From positions 1 to 64,000 of the forward strand of contig NZ_RARC01000012.1 in assembly GCF_003719305.1 (NCBI RefSeq): a DNA stretch of 64,000 bases, in the 5' to 3' direction. Below the pieces are notes generated by a model. It was given only the letters and a program-made list of their open reading frames with translations, made no database searches and was not told where the DNA came from. The number at the start of each line of letters is the position of its first letter. Position 1 is the stretch's first letter. This DNA comes from Mycolicibacterium stellerae. GTDB taxonomy: Bacteria; Actinomycetota; Actinomycetes; Mycobacteriales; Mycobacteriaceae. A program made the translations under genes and the position numbers. Below are positions 15,902 to 24,542 of the stretch, piece by piece.

Positions 15902-16689
15902 GCCGAAATCCCCTGCCGGACACCGTCGGCCAGTTCTTCGGTCAGCACGCGCATAGCGGGGATACCCTCCGTAAGCGCTGACACCAGGGCCGAACCAACA
16001 ATTACACCGTCTGCGTACGCACCGATCTGCGCAGCCTGCTCACGCGACCTCACCCCCAGCCCGACGCCAACCGGAATATCCGACACCGCCTTCACCCGTT
16101 GCACCAACTCGGGTGCGGCATTCGAAACCGCGTCCCGCGCACCCGTCACGCCCATTGTCGAAGCCGCATACACGAACCCGCGCGACGCGTTGACCGTTGC
16201 GGCAAGGCGCTCGGGCGTCGACGACGGCGCCACCAGGAAGATCCGGTCCAAGCCGTGGGCATCCGATACCGCAAGCCATTCGCCGGCTTCGTCGGGAATC
16301 AGGTCCGGTGTGATCATCCCGAGCCCCCCTGCGGATGCCAGATCGCGGGCAAACGCGTCGACGCCGTAGTGCAACACCAGATTCCAGTAGGTCATCACGA
16401 CCGCGCGGCCGCCTGCCTTACTGATCGACTCGACGGCGGTCAACGAGTCACGCACGCGCACACCGCCGCGCAACGCCGCATCGGTGGCCGTCGCGATGGT
16501 GGGCCCGTCCATGCCCGGGTCGGAATACGGCATGCCGACTTCGATGATGTCGCAGCCGGATTCGACCAGCGCCGTCATCGCCGAAATCGATGTTGGCACG
16601 TCGGGATAGCCCGTCGGCAGGTAACCGATGAGGGCCGCCCGACCGTCCTTACGACACACTTCGAATGTGCCGGATAGACCACGTGTCAT
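15898..16689 (-). CDS. trpA: Tryptophan synthase alpha subunit
   Basis: 263 residues. It cleaves indole-3-glycerol phosphate to indole and glyceraldehyde-3-phosphate, and indole passes through a tunnel to TrpB. The catalytic Glu50 (IIEVGMPYSDP) and Asp61 (GMDGP) are present, as is the phosphate-binding GVGLGVRS near the C-terminus. The ATG at 16689 overlaps the trpB stop by ATGA. The frame is open much further upstream inside trpB, which I ignore because the true N-terminus and the overlap fit this start. The stop overlaps the lgt GTG. Confidence 0.96.
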   Translation of the reverse strand: MTRGLSGTFEVCRKDGRAALIGYLPTGYPDVPTSISAMTALVESGCDIIEVGMPYSDPGMDGPTIATATDAALRGGVRVRDSLTAVESISKAGGRAVVMTYWNLVLHYGVDAFARDLASAGGLGMITPDLIPDEAGEWLAVSDAHGLDRIFLVAPSSTPERLAATVNASRGFVYAASTMGVTGARDAVSNAAPELVQRVKAVSDIPVGVGLGVRSREQAAQIGAYADGVIVGSALVSALTEGIPAMRVLTEELADGVRQGISA

Positions 16690-17957
16690 GACGCAGCGGT
16701 CCCCTTGCTGTCGAGCAGATCGAACCACTTCGCCGCCGTCTCCACGTCCTTGTCGCCCCGGCCCGACAGGTTCACCACGATGACCGACCCCGCTCCGAGT
16801 TCCCTTCCCAACTTCAGCGCACCGGCCACCGCGTGAGCGGATTCGATGGCCGGGATGATGCCTTCGGTCCTGCACAGCAGGCCGAAGGCATCCATCGCCT
16901 CGGTGTCGGTGACCGGCCGGTATTCGGCACGCCCGGCGTCTTTGAGGAAGGCGTGCTCGGGCCCGACACCGGGATAGTCGAGACCCGCAGAGATCGAATG
17001 AGATTCGATGGTCTGACCGTCGTCGTCCTGCAACAGGTATGAGAACGAACCCTGGAACGCACCGGGGGACCCGCCGGTGAACGTCGCCGCATGACGACCG
17101 GTTTCGACGCCATCGCCCGCCGCTTCGAAGCCCACCAACTTCACGCCGGGATCGTCGATGAACGGGTGGAACACACCGATGGCGTTCGAGCCGCCGCCCA
17201 CACACGCGGTGACCGCGTCGGGCAGCCGGCCCGCCTGATCCTGGATCTGCACACGGGCCTCGAGCCCGATCACCCGTTGGAAGTCACGAACCATCACCGG
17301 AAACGGGTGCGGGCCCGCCGCGGTGCCGAAGCAGTAGTACGTGTCGTCCGCGTTGGTCACCCAGTCGCGGAACGCTTCGTTGATCGCGTCCTTGAGCGTC
17401 TTGGAGCCGGACTCCACGGACACGACTTCGGCTCCAAGCAACCGCATACGCGCAACGTTCAGCGCCTGACGTGCGGTGTCGACGGCGCCCATGTAGATCA
17501 CACAGTCGAGCCCCAGCAGCGCGCACGCGGTTGCGGTGGCCACACCGTGCTGGCCCGCACCGGTCTCGGCGATGACACGCGTCTTGCCCATCTGTCGGGC
17601 GAGCAGGGCCTGGCCCAAGACGTTGTTGATCTTGTGAGAACCGGTGTGGTTCAGGTCCTCTCGCTTGAGGAAGAGTCGCGCGCCACCGGCATGCTCGCTG
17701 AGCCGCGTGGCTTCGTACAGCGGTGAAGGCCGACCGCTGTAGTGCCGCTGCAGCCGGTCCAGCTCGTCGAGGAATTCCTGGTCGCCGCGGGCCTTTTCGT
17801 AGGCAGCCGTGACTTCCTCGATGACGGCCATCAGTGCCTCTGGGACGAGTCGTCCTCCGTAGGCACCGAAATGACCCTTGGCGTCGGGATCATGGACGGT
17901 CGGTTCTGCGACCGCCGCACTGGAACGCGGCAACTCTGGGCCGGCGAGATCCGCCAC
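16686..17957 (-). CDS. trpB: Tryptophan synthase beta subunit
   Basis: 423 residues. A PLP enzyme that joins indole and serine to give tryptophan. The PLP lysine is Lys109 in HTGSHKINN. GAGQHG and the phosphate-binding GGGSNAIG are present. Residues 1-28 are a variable extension before GHFGAYGGRLVPE. The GTG start is 3 bp after the trpC stop, and the 3' end overlaps trpA by 4 bp, so alpha and beta subunits should be made in step. Confidence 0.96.
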   Translation of the reverse strand: MADLAGPELPRSSAAVAEPTVHDPDAKGHFGAYGGRLVPEALMAVIEEVTAAYEKARGDQEFLDELDRLQRHYSGRPSPLYEATRLSEHAGGARLFLKREDLNHTGSHKINNVLGQALLARQMGKTRVIAETGAGQHGVATATACALLGLDCVIYMGAVDTARQALNVARMRLLGAEVVSVESGSKTLKDAINEAFRDWVTNADDTYYCFGTAAGPHPFPVMVRDFQRVIGLEARVQIQDQAGRLPDAVTACVGGGSNAIGVFHPFIDDPGVKLVGFEAAGDGVETGRHAATFTGGSPGAFQGSFSYLLQDDDGQTIESHSISAGLDYPGVGPEHAFLKDAGRAEYRPVTDTEAMDAFGLLCRTEGIIPAIESAHAVAGALKLGRELGAGSVIVVNLSGRGDKDVETAAKWFDLLDSKGTAAS

Positions 17958-17960
17958 TGC

Positions 17961-18779
17961 TCAGCGCGAGGGTTTCGGGCAGGACGGGTGCGTGCCTGCG
18001 GTGACCAGATCGGCGACGGCACTACGGGGATCACCGCTGGTGACCAGACCCTCGCCGACGAGAACAGCGTCTGCGCCTGCACCTGCGTACGCCAACAGAT
18101 CGGCCGGACCGCGCACACCCGATTCGGCGACGCGGATGACGTCGCTCGGCAGCCCAGGTGCGATGCGCGCGAAGCAATCCCGGTCCACGTCGAGGGTCTT
18201 GAGGTCGCGTGCGTTGACGCCGATGACCTTCGCCCCTGCCTGCAGCGCACGGTCGGCTTCGTCCTCGGTGTGCACCTCGACCAACGCCGTCATCCCGAGG
18301 GACTCCGTGCGATCCAGCATCGAAACGAGCGCGGACTGCTCGAGCGCCGCCACGATGAGCAGTAGCATGTCCGCGCCGTGTGCACGGGCTTCGTGGACCT
18401 GATACGGCCCGACGATGAAGTCCTTGCGCAGCACCGGGATTGACACCACGGCGCGCACAGCGTCCAAGTCGTCGAGCGAGCCGTTGAAGCGGCGCTGCTC
18501 GGTGAGCACGCTGATGATGCGGGCTCCGCCGTCCTCATACGCGCTGGCCAGCTTCGCCGGATCCGCGATCGGCGCAAGGGCTCCTCGCGACGGGCTGGCA
18601 CGCTTCACCTCGGCGATGACACCGATTCCGGGTTCACGGAGCGCTGCCATCACGTTGCGCGGCGATGGCGCGGCCTTGGCGGCCGCCTTGACCTCGTCGA
18701 GGCTGACGCTCGCTTCGCGTGCGGCGACGTCGGCGCGGACTCCTTCAATGATGGAGTCGAGCACGGTCGCCGAACTCAT
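17961..18779 (-). CDS. trpC: Indole-3-glycerol phosphate synthase
   Basis: 272 residues, a monofunctional TrpC without a fused TrpF domain. It closes the pyrrole ring of CdRP to give indole-3-glycerol phosphate and CO2. The catalytic EVKRASPSRG is at 57-66, with PVLRKDFIV and the phosphate loop VAESGVRGP downstream. The ATG at 18779 follows GGAGGG by 12 bp; an open extension to 18860 is not needed. It is followed directly by trpB. No trpF occurs in this cluster, so the preceding step is presumably done by PriA at 25364-26110. Confidence 0.95.
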   Translation of the reverse strand: MSSATVLDSIIEGVRADVAAREASVSLDEVKAAAKAAPSPRNVMAALREPGIGVIAEVKRASPSRGALAPIADPAKLASAYEDGGARIISVLTEQRRFNGSLDDLDAVRAVVSIPVLRKDFIVGPYQVHEARAHGADMLLLIVAALEQSALVSMLDRTESLGMTALVEVHTEDEADRALQAGAKVIGVNARDLKTLDVDRDCFARIAPGLPSDVIRVAESGVRGPADLLAYAGAGADAVLVGEGLVTSGDPRSAVADLVTAGTHPSCPKPSR

Positions 18780-18863
18780 AAGCCGTGAACTCCCTCCGCG
18801 TTCGCGCCGTCTTGCCGCCACATAACCTTTATCGAAGGGTAGCCGCACCGAACCCATCAACTC

Positions 18864-19460
18864 TCACCGCCCCTCAGTGTCTGGTTTGGTGGGATCGCGC
18901 CCCTCGTCGAGCGCGTCCCACATCGTCCGCTCCGACATCTCCTGGCCTGCTGCAGCGCGTCGTCGCGCCACCTCGCGCCGTCGCGCCGGAGCCTCGTATT
19001 TGTCGTGATCCGACTCGTCTTTCACCGGTGACCGCATGAGCAGCACCGCGCCTGCGAGCGTCAGCACGGCAGCGATCAACGTCACGACGGCACCCCAGTA
19101 GTACCGCTGCGTGCCGACCAGATCCGCCACCGGCACCTCGGCGAGGCCCGCTGCACGCACCGCCACATCGGGGACGACCCAGAGGCTGATCGCCAAATAC
19201 GCGATCACGGCGCTCAGAGCGCCCACCACGAGCGCAAGCAGCCGCAGTTGCCAGCGCGGCCCGACTGTCGACTTGAGCACGGCGGCCAGCAGGATCAGGG
19301 CCAGCGGCACCAGCGCCGTCGACCAGGCCGCGCCGTTCAGCGTCGCGGTTTCTGGCTGACCCAGCCCGTCGAACGAGCGCACCTGAACCCACGTCATCCG
19401 CGACGCCAGCCACAGCACACCCGCCGCCACTAGCAGCAGAAGCTGCCCGATGCGCTTCAT
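18864..19460 (-). CDS. Trp-operon-associated membrane protein, Rv1610-type
   Basis: 198 residues. Four membrane helices (around 5-22, 48-65, 70-95 and 122-142) are followed by a charged cytosolic tail from residue 145 with ARRREVARRR. This is the actinobacterial family found between trpE and trpC. Its function is unknown, though it is assumed to be tied to tryptophan metabolism by context. The ATG overlaps the trpE stop by ATGA, so it is part of the trp transcript. It could be a transporter or regulator partner, but nothing in the sequence decides this. Confidence 0.85.
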   Translation of the reverse strand: MKRIGQLLLLVAAGVLWLASRMTWVQVRSFDGLGQPETATLNGAAWSTALVPLALILLAAVLKSTVGPRWQLRLLALVVGALSAVIAYLAISLWVVPDVAVRAAGLAEVPVADLVGTQRYYWGAVVTLIAAVLTLAGAVLLMRSPVKDESDHDKYEAPARRREVARRRAAAGQEMSERTMWDALDEGRDPTKPDTEGR

Positions 19461-20983
19461 GGCTCGGTCAGCGTCTCAGCCGCGGCAATCGCGTTCAGCA
19501 CCGCCTTGGCCTTGTTGGCGGCCTCGTTGTACTCATACGGGCCGTTGGAATCGGCCACGACTCCCCCGCCCGCCTGCACGTAGGCCGTCCCCCCGCGGAT
19601 CAGCGCGGTTCGGATGGCTATCGCGAAATCGGCGTCCCCCGCGAAATCCAGGTAGCCCAGCACACCGCCGTAGAGACCGCGACGGGTCTTCTCGACCTCC
19701 TCGATGAGCTCCATCGCCCGCACCTTGGGCGCACCCGTCAGCGTGCCCGCCGGGAAGCATGCGGTGACCGCATCTAGCGCAGTTTTGCCGTCGGCCAACT
19801 GCCCCGTCACCGTCGACACCAGGTGCATGACGTGGCTGTAGCGCTCGATGTGGCTGTAGTCCTCGACGCGCACCGTTCCCGGCACGCACACCCGGCCCAG
19901 ATCGTTGCGGCCGAGGTCGACCAGCATCAGGTGCTCGGCGCGTTCCTTTTCGTCTTCCTGTAGCTCCTTTTCGAGCAGCAGGTCTTCTTCCTCGTTGGCG
20001 CCGCGCCACCGCGTGCCCGCGATGGGATGCGTCGTCGCACGCCCGTCCTTGACGGTCACCAGCGCTTCGGGACTTGAGCCGACGACCGAGAAGTCCAGTC
20101 CGCCATCGGCATCGGGCACGTTCAGCAGATACATGTACGGGCTGGGGTTGGACACCCGCAGCATCCGGTACACGTCGAGCGGGTTCGCGTCGGTGTCCAT
20201 CTCGAAGCGCTGCGACGGCACCACCTGAAATGCCTCGCCCGCCTCGATTTCGCCGACCAGCCGCTCCACGATTGCGCCGTACTCCTCGACCGTGCGCTGT
20301 TGGCGGTTGCGCGGTCCCGGCCTGCTGAAGGTCGCCACCGTCGACGAAAGGTTCGCACCGAGCGCCTCGGTCATCACATCAAGCCGCGAGACGGCGTCGT
20401 CGTAGGCCCAGTCGACGCGTTCGTCGGTGCCGTTCCAGTTCACCGCGTTGGCGATCAAAGTGATGGTGCCCTCGTGGTGGTCGACAGCCGCGATATCGGT
20501 GGCCAGCAACAGCAGAAGGTCGGGCAGCCCGAGGTCGTTGACGGCCAGTTCGGGCAGCCGTTCGAGCCTGCGCACCAGGTCGTATGCGAAGAATCCGACC
20601 AGTCCGCCGGACAGCGGCGGTAGTCCAGGCACAGCCTCGGTCTGAAGTAGCTCCAACGTCTCGCGCAACGCGCGCAGCGGGTCACCACCGCTTGGTGCGT
20701 CCTGCGGTGTGACGCCCAACCACGCCGCCTCACCGTTTCGAACCGTGAACGCCGACGGGGCGCCAGCGCCGACGAACGACCACCGCGACCACGACCGCCC
20801 GTTCTCCGCGGATTCCAGCAAGAACGTGCCAGGGCGATTGGCGGCCAGCTTGCGGTACGCCGACAACGGCGTCTCGCTGTCGGCCAGTACCTTCCGGGTC
20901 ACCGGAACGACTCGGTGGCCGGCAGCCAGCGTCCGGAAGTCCTCACGCGAGGTCGTGACAGCCAGGTCGACGATGGTTTGCAC
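19457..20983 (-). CDS. trpE: Anthranilate synthase component I
   Basis: 508 residues. It makes anthranilate from chorismate using ammonia from a TrpG-type partner, which is not encoded here. Near the N-terminus the feedback-site residues LLES are seen (GTFLLESAENGRSWSRWSF). The chorismate-binding C-terminal half has GTRWRGANEEED, LVDLGRNDLGRV, FPAGTLTGAPKVRAME and the QAGGGVVADS end motif. I chose GTG 20983 because GGGAGG lies 8 bp upstream; the frame is open to 21052. It heads the trp operon and is divergent from the peroxiredoxin gene. Confidence 0.95.
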   Translation of the reverse strand: MQTIVDLAVTTSREDFRTLAAGHRVVPVTRKVLADSETPLSAYRKLAANRPGTFLLESAENGRSWSRWSFVGAGAPSAFTVRNGEAAWLGVTPQDAPSGGDPLRALRETLELLQTEAVPGLPPLSGGLVGFFAYDLVRRLERLPELAVNDLGLPDLLLLLATDIAAVDHHEGTITLIANAVNWNGTDERVDWAYDDAVSRLDVMTEALGANLSSTVATFSRPGPRNRQQRTVEEYGAIVERLVGEIEAGEAFQVVPSQRFEMDTDANPLDVYRMLRVSNPSPYMYLLNVPDADGGLDFSVVGSSPEALVTVKDGRATTHPIAGTRWRGANEEEDLLLEKELQEDEKERAEHLMLVDLGRNDLGRVCVPGTVRVEDYSHIERYSHVMHLVSTVTGQLADGKTALDAVTACFPAGTLTGAPKVRAMELIEEVEKTRRGLYGGVLGYLDFAGDADFAIAIRTALIRGGTAYVQAGGGVVADSNGPYEYNEAANKAKAVLNAIAAAETLTEP

Positions 20984-20999
20984 GTGGTAATCCTCCCAG

Positions 21000-21017
21000 C
21001 CGGTATGGCAAGACCGG
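21000..21017 (-). promoter_or_regulatory. Hairpin in trpE leader
   Basis: On the minus strand CCGGT and ACCGG flank an 8-base loop (21000-21004 and 21013-21017), ending about 3 nt before the trpE ribosome site GGGAGG. It might affect initiation. I could not find a leader peptide with tandem Trp codons, so classical attenuation is not supported. Confidence 0.3.
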
Positions 21018-21045
21018 AAATCTGCCAGGCGTAACCTCAACACGC

Positions 21046-21519
21046 GTGACACCTCTACAACGGAGTGACCGGGTTGCCGAGTTCGAACTCCCAGACCAAA
21101 CGGGTGCTGTGCGAAACCTCACATCGCTGCTCGCCGACGGTCCGGTCGTGTTGTTCTTCTACCCCGCGGCGATGACGCCGGGCTGCACGAAGGAAGCCTG
21201 CCACTTCCGCGACCTGGCGGGCGACTTCGCCGCCGTCGGTGCGTCGCGGGTCGGTATCAGCACCGATCCCGTCGCCAAGCAGGCCAAGTTCTCCGATACT
21301 CAGCGCTTCGACTATCCGCTGCTGTCCGACGCCGACGGCACGGTCGCCGCCGCGTTCGGCGTCAAGCGCGGCCTGTTGGGCAAGCTGATGCCGGTCAAGC
21401 GCACGACTTTCGTCATCGACACCGACCGAACCGTGCTCGACGTGATCTCGAGCGAGTTCAGCATGGAGGTCCACGCCGACAAGGCGCTGGAGGTGCTGAG
21501 ACAGCGGCAGTCGGCGTGA
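21046..21519 (+). CDS. bcpB: Peroxiredoxin, BCP/PrxQ type
   Basis: 157 residues. It reduces hydroperoxides with a thiol partner. The peroxidatic Cys47 lies in PAAMTPGCTKEAC and the resolving Cys52 is five residues later, the PrxQ arrangement. The fold ends with FVIDTDRTVLDV. The GTG start is 62 bp from trpE on the other strand; TAACCT (21032-21037) could be its -10. It overlaps the ABC ATPase gene by GTGA. It corresponds to bcpB, Rv1608c. Confidence 0.9.
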   Translation: MTPLQRSDRVAEFELPDQTGAVRNLTSLLADGPVVLFFYPAAMTPGCTKEACHFRDLAGDFAAVGASRVGISTDPVAKQAKFSDTQRFDYPLLSDADGTVAAAFGVKRGLLGKLMPVKRTTFVIDTDRTVLDVISSEFSMEVHADKALEVLRQRQSA

Positions 21520-22316
21520 CAGAAGTTCTCGCGCTACGCGATGTGACGTTTCGCCGCGACGGCAAGCAGATCATCGACGGCATCTCGCTCACCGTGAACG
21601 CCGGCGAGCACTGGGCCCTCCTCGGCCCCAACGGAGCGGGAAAGAGCACGCTGCTCGGTTTCTGTGCGGCTGTGCTGTTTCCGACGTCGGGAACGGTGCA
21701 CATTCTCGGTGAGCAGATGGGCCGGGTTGAGCTGGCCCGGCTGCGCCGATTCATCGGACACGTGAATCCCCGGCACCGGCTTCAGTATTCGCTGACGGTC
21801 CGCGAAGTGGTGATGACCGGCATCACCGCCACCATCGACACCCCGATGCGGTGGACGCCGACCGCACAGGAGCGTGCTCGGGCCGACGCGATGATCGCGG
21901 CGGTCGGCCTGACGCAGCGGGCCGACGATGTCTGGCCGACGCTGTCGCAGGGTGAACGGGGTCGCACTCTGATCGCAAGGGCGCTCATCTCCGAACCGCG
22001 CCTGCTGCTGCTCGACGAGCCGACGACCGGGCTCGACGTGGCTGCACGCGAACAGCTGCTCGAAACCATCGACTCGCTCGACGAAACGCATCCCGAGGTC
22101 GCCTCGATTCTCGTCACGCATCATCTCGAGGAGCTACCGACCACCACGACACACGCGCTGCTGATCGCCGAGGGACGAACGGTGGCAACCGGCGAGGCCA
22201 GGGCCACTGTGACGACCGACAACGTCAGCGCCGCGTTCGCGCATCCTGTGGTGGTCGGCTACGACGAGGGGCGCTGGACCGCGCGCGCGAAGGCCACCCG
22301 GATCATCGACCTGTAA
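21516..22316 (+). CDS. ABC transporter ATP-binding protein
   Basis: 266 residues, a single nucleotide-binding domain. The Walker A motif GPNGAGKST is at 37-45, the Q-loop follows, and the signature is LSQGE instead of LSGGQ. Walker B is LLLLDEP with the switch His in LVTHHLEELP. No permease gene is adjacent, so its partner is unknown. It resembles stand-alone ModF/YlmA-like ATPases that may not transport at all. It overlaps bcpB by 4 bp. It takes a position not occupied by an ABC gene in M. tuberculosis, where I recall chaA beside bcpB. Confidence 0.82.
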   Translation: MTEVLALRDVTFRRDGKQIIDGISLTVNAGEHWALLGPNGAGKSTLLGFCAAVLFPTSGTVHILGEQMGRVELARLRRFIGHVNPRHRLQYSLTVREVVMTGITATIDTPMRWTPTAQERARADAMIAAVGLTQRADDVWPTLSQGERGRTLIARALISEPRLLLLDEPTTGLDVAAREQLLETIDSLDETHPEVASILVTHHLEELPTTTTHALLIAEGRTVATGEARATVTTDNVSAAFAHPVVVGYDEGRWTARAKATRIIDL

Positions 22317-22335
22317 CCCCTGCGTCGAGCCGTAT

Positions 22336-22359
22336 CGCCTGCTTCGAGTTCTGCAGGCG
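22336..22359. terminator. Bidirectional hairpin between ABC and esterase genes
   Basis: CGCCTGC (22336-22342) pairs perfectly with GCAGGCG (22353-22359) over a 10-base loop, in the 91-bp gap between converging genes. There is no U-tract. Likely a shared terminator. Confidence 0.5.
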
Positions 22360-22407
22360 GGTCGTTGGGCCGCTTGAATTCGCGGCCGCCATGCAGAATT
22401 CGGCGCA

Positions 22408-23409
22408 TCAGTCGTTCCACTCCGGCGCGTCCAGGTGGACACGCAGAAACTGCACCATGCTGGCGTGAAAGTCGCGCATCGACGGAACTTTCTGCAGGAT
22501 GCCGTCAGCCGTGTGATACATCCCTGGTACGGCGACGAGTTGGCTTGGCACACCGGCGGCCTCGAGCCTCTCGGCATAGGCGACGTTCTCCTCGAAGAAG
22601 ACCTCCAAGTCGCCGACTCCGATCCACGCGGGCGGCAAACCAGCCACATCGGTACGTCGGGCCGGCGCCGCATACTCGGGAGCGCTCGATCGTCGTGGCT
22701 CGCGTCCGAGGTACGCGGTCCAGGCCCACCTGTTGGACTTCGGTGTCCACGTCAGCTCACCCCGGCCCGCCAGGTCATCACGCAATGCGGTGCGGTCGTC
22801 GAGCATCGGAGAAACGAGCGCCTGCGCGCGCACCGAGATCCCCTCGTCGACCGCGCGCTGTGCGACGGCGGCGGCGAGGCCTCCGCCCGCACTCGTCCCG
22901 CACACCGCGATGCGGCTCGGATCGATGCCGAGCTCCTCCGCGTGGCTCACCATCCACTGAAGGGTGGCCATGCAGTCGTCAAGACCAGCGGGAAAGGGGT
23001 TCTCGGGAGCCAGCCGGTAGTTTGGCGACACGACAACCGCGCCCAGCGCATGTGCCAGACGTCCGGCCGGTTGAATCTCCAATTGCGCTGAGCCCGCGCA
23101 CATTCCGCCGCCATGGAGCGACAGCACACCGGGTCGGGGTACGGGTTGACCAGTCGGCGTCAACACGAAGACGGCTATTGCCCCGACGTGGCGCTCGGCT
23201 ACTGTCACGCCGGGCTGAGGCCTGGACTTGAACGCCATCAACATCCGGATGATGGGCAGGGTGCGCGCATTCATCGGAATGGATGAGACGAGCATTCTCG
23301 GAGACCGTAACTCCGGGGCCACCGCCGACAAAGGTTTCCGCAATGCGGCGTAACGACGGACCGCCAAGGCCGCCACCCCCACGGCGGCGACCGCGGCGGC
23401 CTTCCTCAT
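22408..23409 (-). CDS. Alpha/beta hydrolase, hormone-sensitive-lipase-type esterase
   Basis: 333 residues. The oxyanion motif HGGG is at 99-102 and the nucleophile Ser173 is in GTSAGG. The Asp follows in GVGDLEVFFEEN and the His in YHTADG, giving a full HSL-family triad. Residues 3-18 are hydrophobic and could be a signal anchor (AAAVAAVGVAALAVRRY). It probably cleaves short acyl esters, but the substrate is unknown. The ATG lies 3 bp after the hisI stop, so it is read as the last gene of the his operon although no link to histidine is evident. Confidence 0.85.
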   Translation of the reverse strand: MRKAAAVAAVGVAALAVRRYAALRKPLSAVAPELRSPRMLVSSIPMNARTLPIIRMLMAFKSRPQPGVTVAERHVGAIAVFVLTPTGQPVPRPGVLSLHGGGMCAGSAQLEIQPAGRLAHALGAVVVSPNYRLAPENPFPAGLDDCMATLQWMVSHAEELGIDPSRIAVCGTSAGGGLAAAVAQRAVDEGISVRAQALVSPMLDDRTALRDDLAGRGELTWTPKSNRWAWTAYLGREPRRSSAPEYAAPARRTDVAGLPPAWIGVGDLEVFFEENVAYAERLEAAGVPSQLVAVPGMYHTADGILQKVPSMRDFHASMVQFLRVHLDAPEWND

Positions 23410-23412
23410 CGT

Positions 23413-23763
23413 CTAGCTCTCCGGGCCGAGTAACAGATCGGCGTCGAAGCAGGTGTGGTCCCCGGTGTGGCATGCGCCGCCGACCTGGTCGACTTCGAGC
23501 AGCACCGTGTCGCCGTCGCAGTCCAGCCGCACCGAGTGCACGCGCTGCGTATGGCCCGATGTCTGCCCCTTGATCCACTGCTCGCCGCGCGACCGCGAGA
23601 AATAGGTGGCCTCACGGGTTGCCAGCGTGCGGGCGAGCGCGGCGTCGTCCATCCACGCCACCATCAGCACCTGTCCGGTGCCCCGCTCCTGTACGACCGC
23701 GGTGAACAGGCCGCTGGCGTCGCGCTTTAGCCGCGACGAAATGCTTGCTTCCAATGCCGTCAT
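23413..23763 (-). CDS. hisI: Phosphoribosyl-AMP cyclohydrolase
   Basis: 116 residues, a monofunctional HisI without the HisE pyrophosphohydrolase domain. It opens the adenine ring of PR-AMP in step 3 of histidine synthesis. Family motifs seen are LMVAWMDDAAL, TYFSRSR, WIKGQTSGHTQ and the Zn-binding cysteines of GGACHTGDHTC. The ATG overlaps the hisF stop by ATGA. A longer frame upstream runs inside hisF and is not coding. hisE and hisG are not in this window. Confidence 0.95.
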   Translation of the reverse strand: MTALEASISSRLKRDASGLFTAVVQERGTGQVLMVAWMDDAALARTLATREATYFSRSRGEQWIKGQTSGHTQRVHSVRLDCDGDTVLLEVDQVGGACHTGDHTCFDADLLLGPES

Positions 23764-24542
23764 CGCACGACGATCCCTTCTGCCGCCATCGCCGCCTTCA
23801 CCTCGGAGATCGTCAGCTCCCCGAAGTGGAAAACACTGGCGGCCAACACGGCGTCCGCCCCTGCGAAAACCGCGGGCGCGAAATCTTCCTTCGCCCCAGC
23901 ACCACCGCTCGCGATCACCGGGATGGAGACCGCACCGCGGACCGCCCGCAGCATCCTGAGGTCGAAGCCGGCCTTGGTGCCGTCGAAGTCCATCGAGTTG
24001 AGCAGGATCTCGCCGACTCCCAACTCGGCGCCGCGGGTTGCCCATTCGACGGCGTCCATGCCGGTGCCCCGCCGCCCGCCGTGGGTGGTGACCTCCCATC
24101 CCGACGCTGTGGGCTGCGAACCCTCCGGGACGGTTCGGGCGTCGACCGACAACACGATGCATTGCGACCCGAACTGGCGGGACAGTTCGGCCAGTAGTTC
24201 CGGGCGCGCAATGGCCGCGGTGTTGACGGCGACCTTGTCAGCGCCGGCCCGCAACAGCACGTCGACGTCGGCCACCGATCGCACACCGCCACCAACGGTC
24301 AGCGGGATGAACACCTGCTCGGCGGTCCGTTTGACGACCTCGAGCATGGTGGCACGACCCGACGAACTCGCTGTCACGTCGAGGAAGGTCAGCTCATCGG
24401 CACCTTCCCGGTCGTAGGCTGCGGCGAGTTCGACGGGATCACCTGCGTCGCGCAGGTTTTCGAAGTTGACGCCCTTGACCACCCGGCCGTCGTCGACATC
24501 GAGGCACGGAATGATACGGACCGCGAGGTCTCTAGGGTCCAT
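23760..24542 (-). CDS. hisF: Imidazole glycerol phosphate synthase cyclase subunit
   Basis: 260 residues, a TIM barrel that uses ammonia from HisH to turn PRFAR into IGP and AICAR. The half-barrel phosphate and acid sites are visible: IIPCLDVDDGRVVKG at the start, LTVGGGVRS, VLSVDARTV, and PVIASGGAGAKED near the end. The ATG shares one base with the impA stop (TGATG). It would pair with HisH (26130-26750). Confidence 0.96.
   Translation of the reverse strand: MDPRDLAVRIIPCLDVDDGRVVKGVNFENLRDAGDPVELAAAYDREGADELTFLDVTASSSGRATMLEVVKRTAEQVFIPLTVGGGVRSVADVDVLLRAGADKVAVNTAAIARPELLAELSRQFGSQCIVLSVDARTVPEGSQPTASGWEVTTHGGRRGTGMDAVEWATRGAELGVGEILLNSMDFDGTKAGFDLRMLRAVRGAVSIPVIASGGAGAKEDFAPAVFAGADAVLAASVFHFGELTISEVKAAMAAEGIVVR

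Noticed and set aside
15898..17205. 435-residue version of TrpA
   Set aside because: The extra N-terminal part is trpB read in another frame; the normal 263-residue product starts at 16689 with an ATGA overlap.
20984..21045. Trp-codon leader peptide before trpE
   Set aside because: The short space holds no minus-strand frame with start, adjacent Trp codons and stop.
22374..22405. EcoRI-NotI-EcoRI cluster resembling a cloning adapter (GAATTCGCGGCCGC)
   Set aside because: It lies in the middle of an ordinary intergenic gap with continuous native genes on both sides and no vector sequence; GC-rich DNA makes NotI-like strings common.
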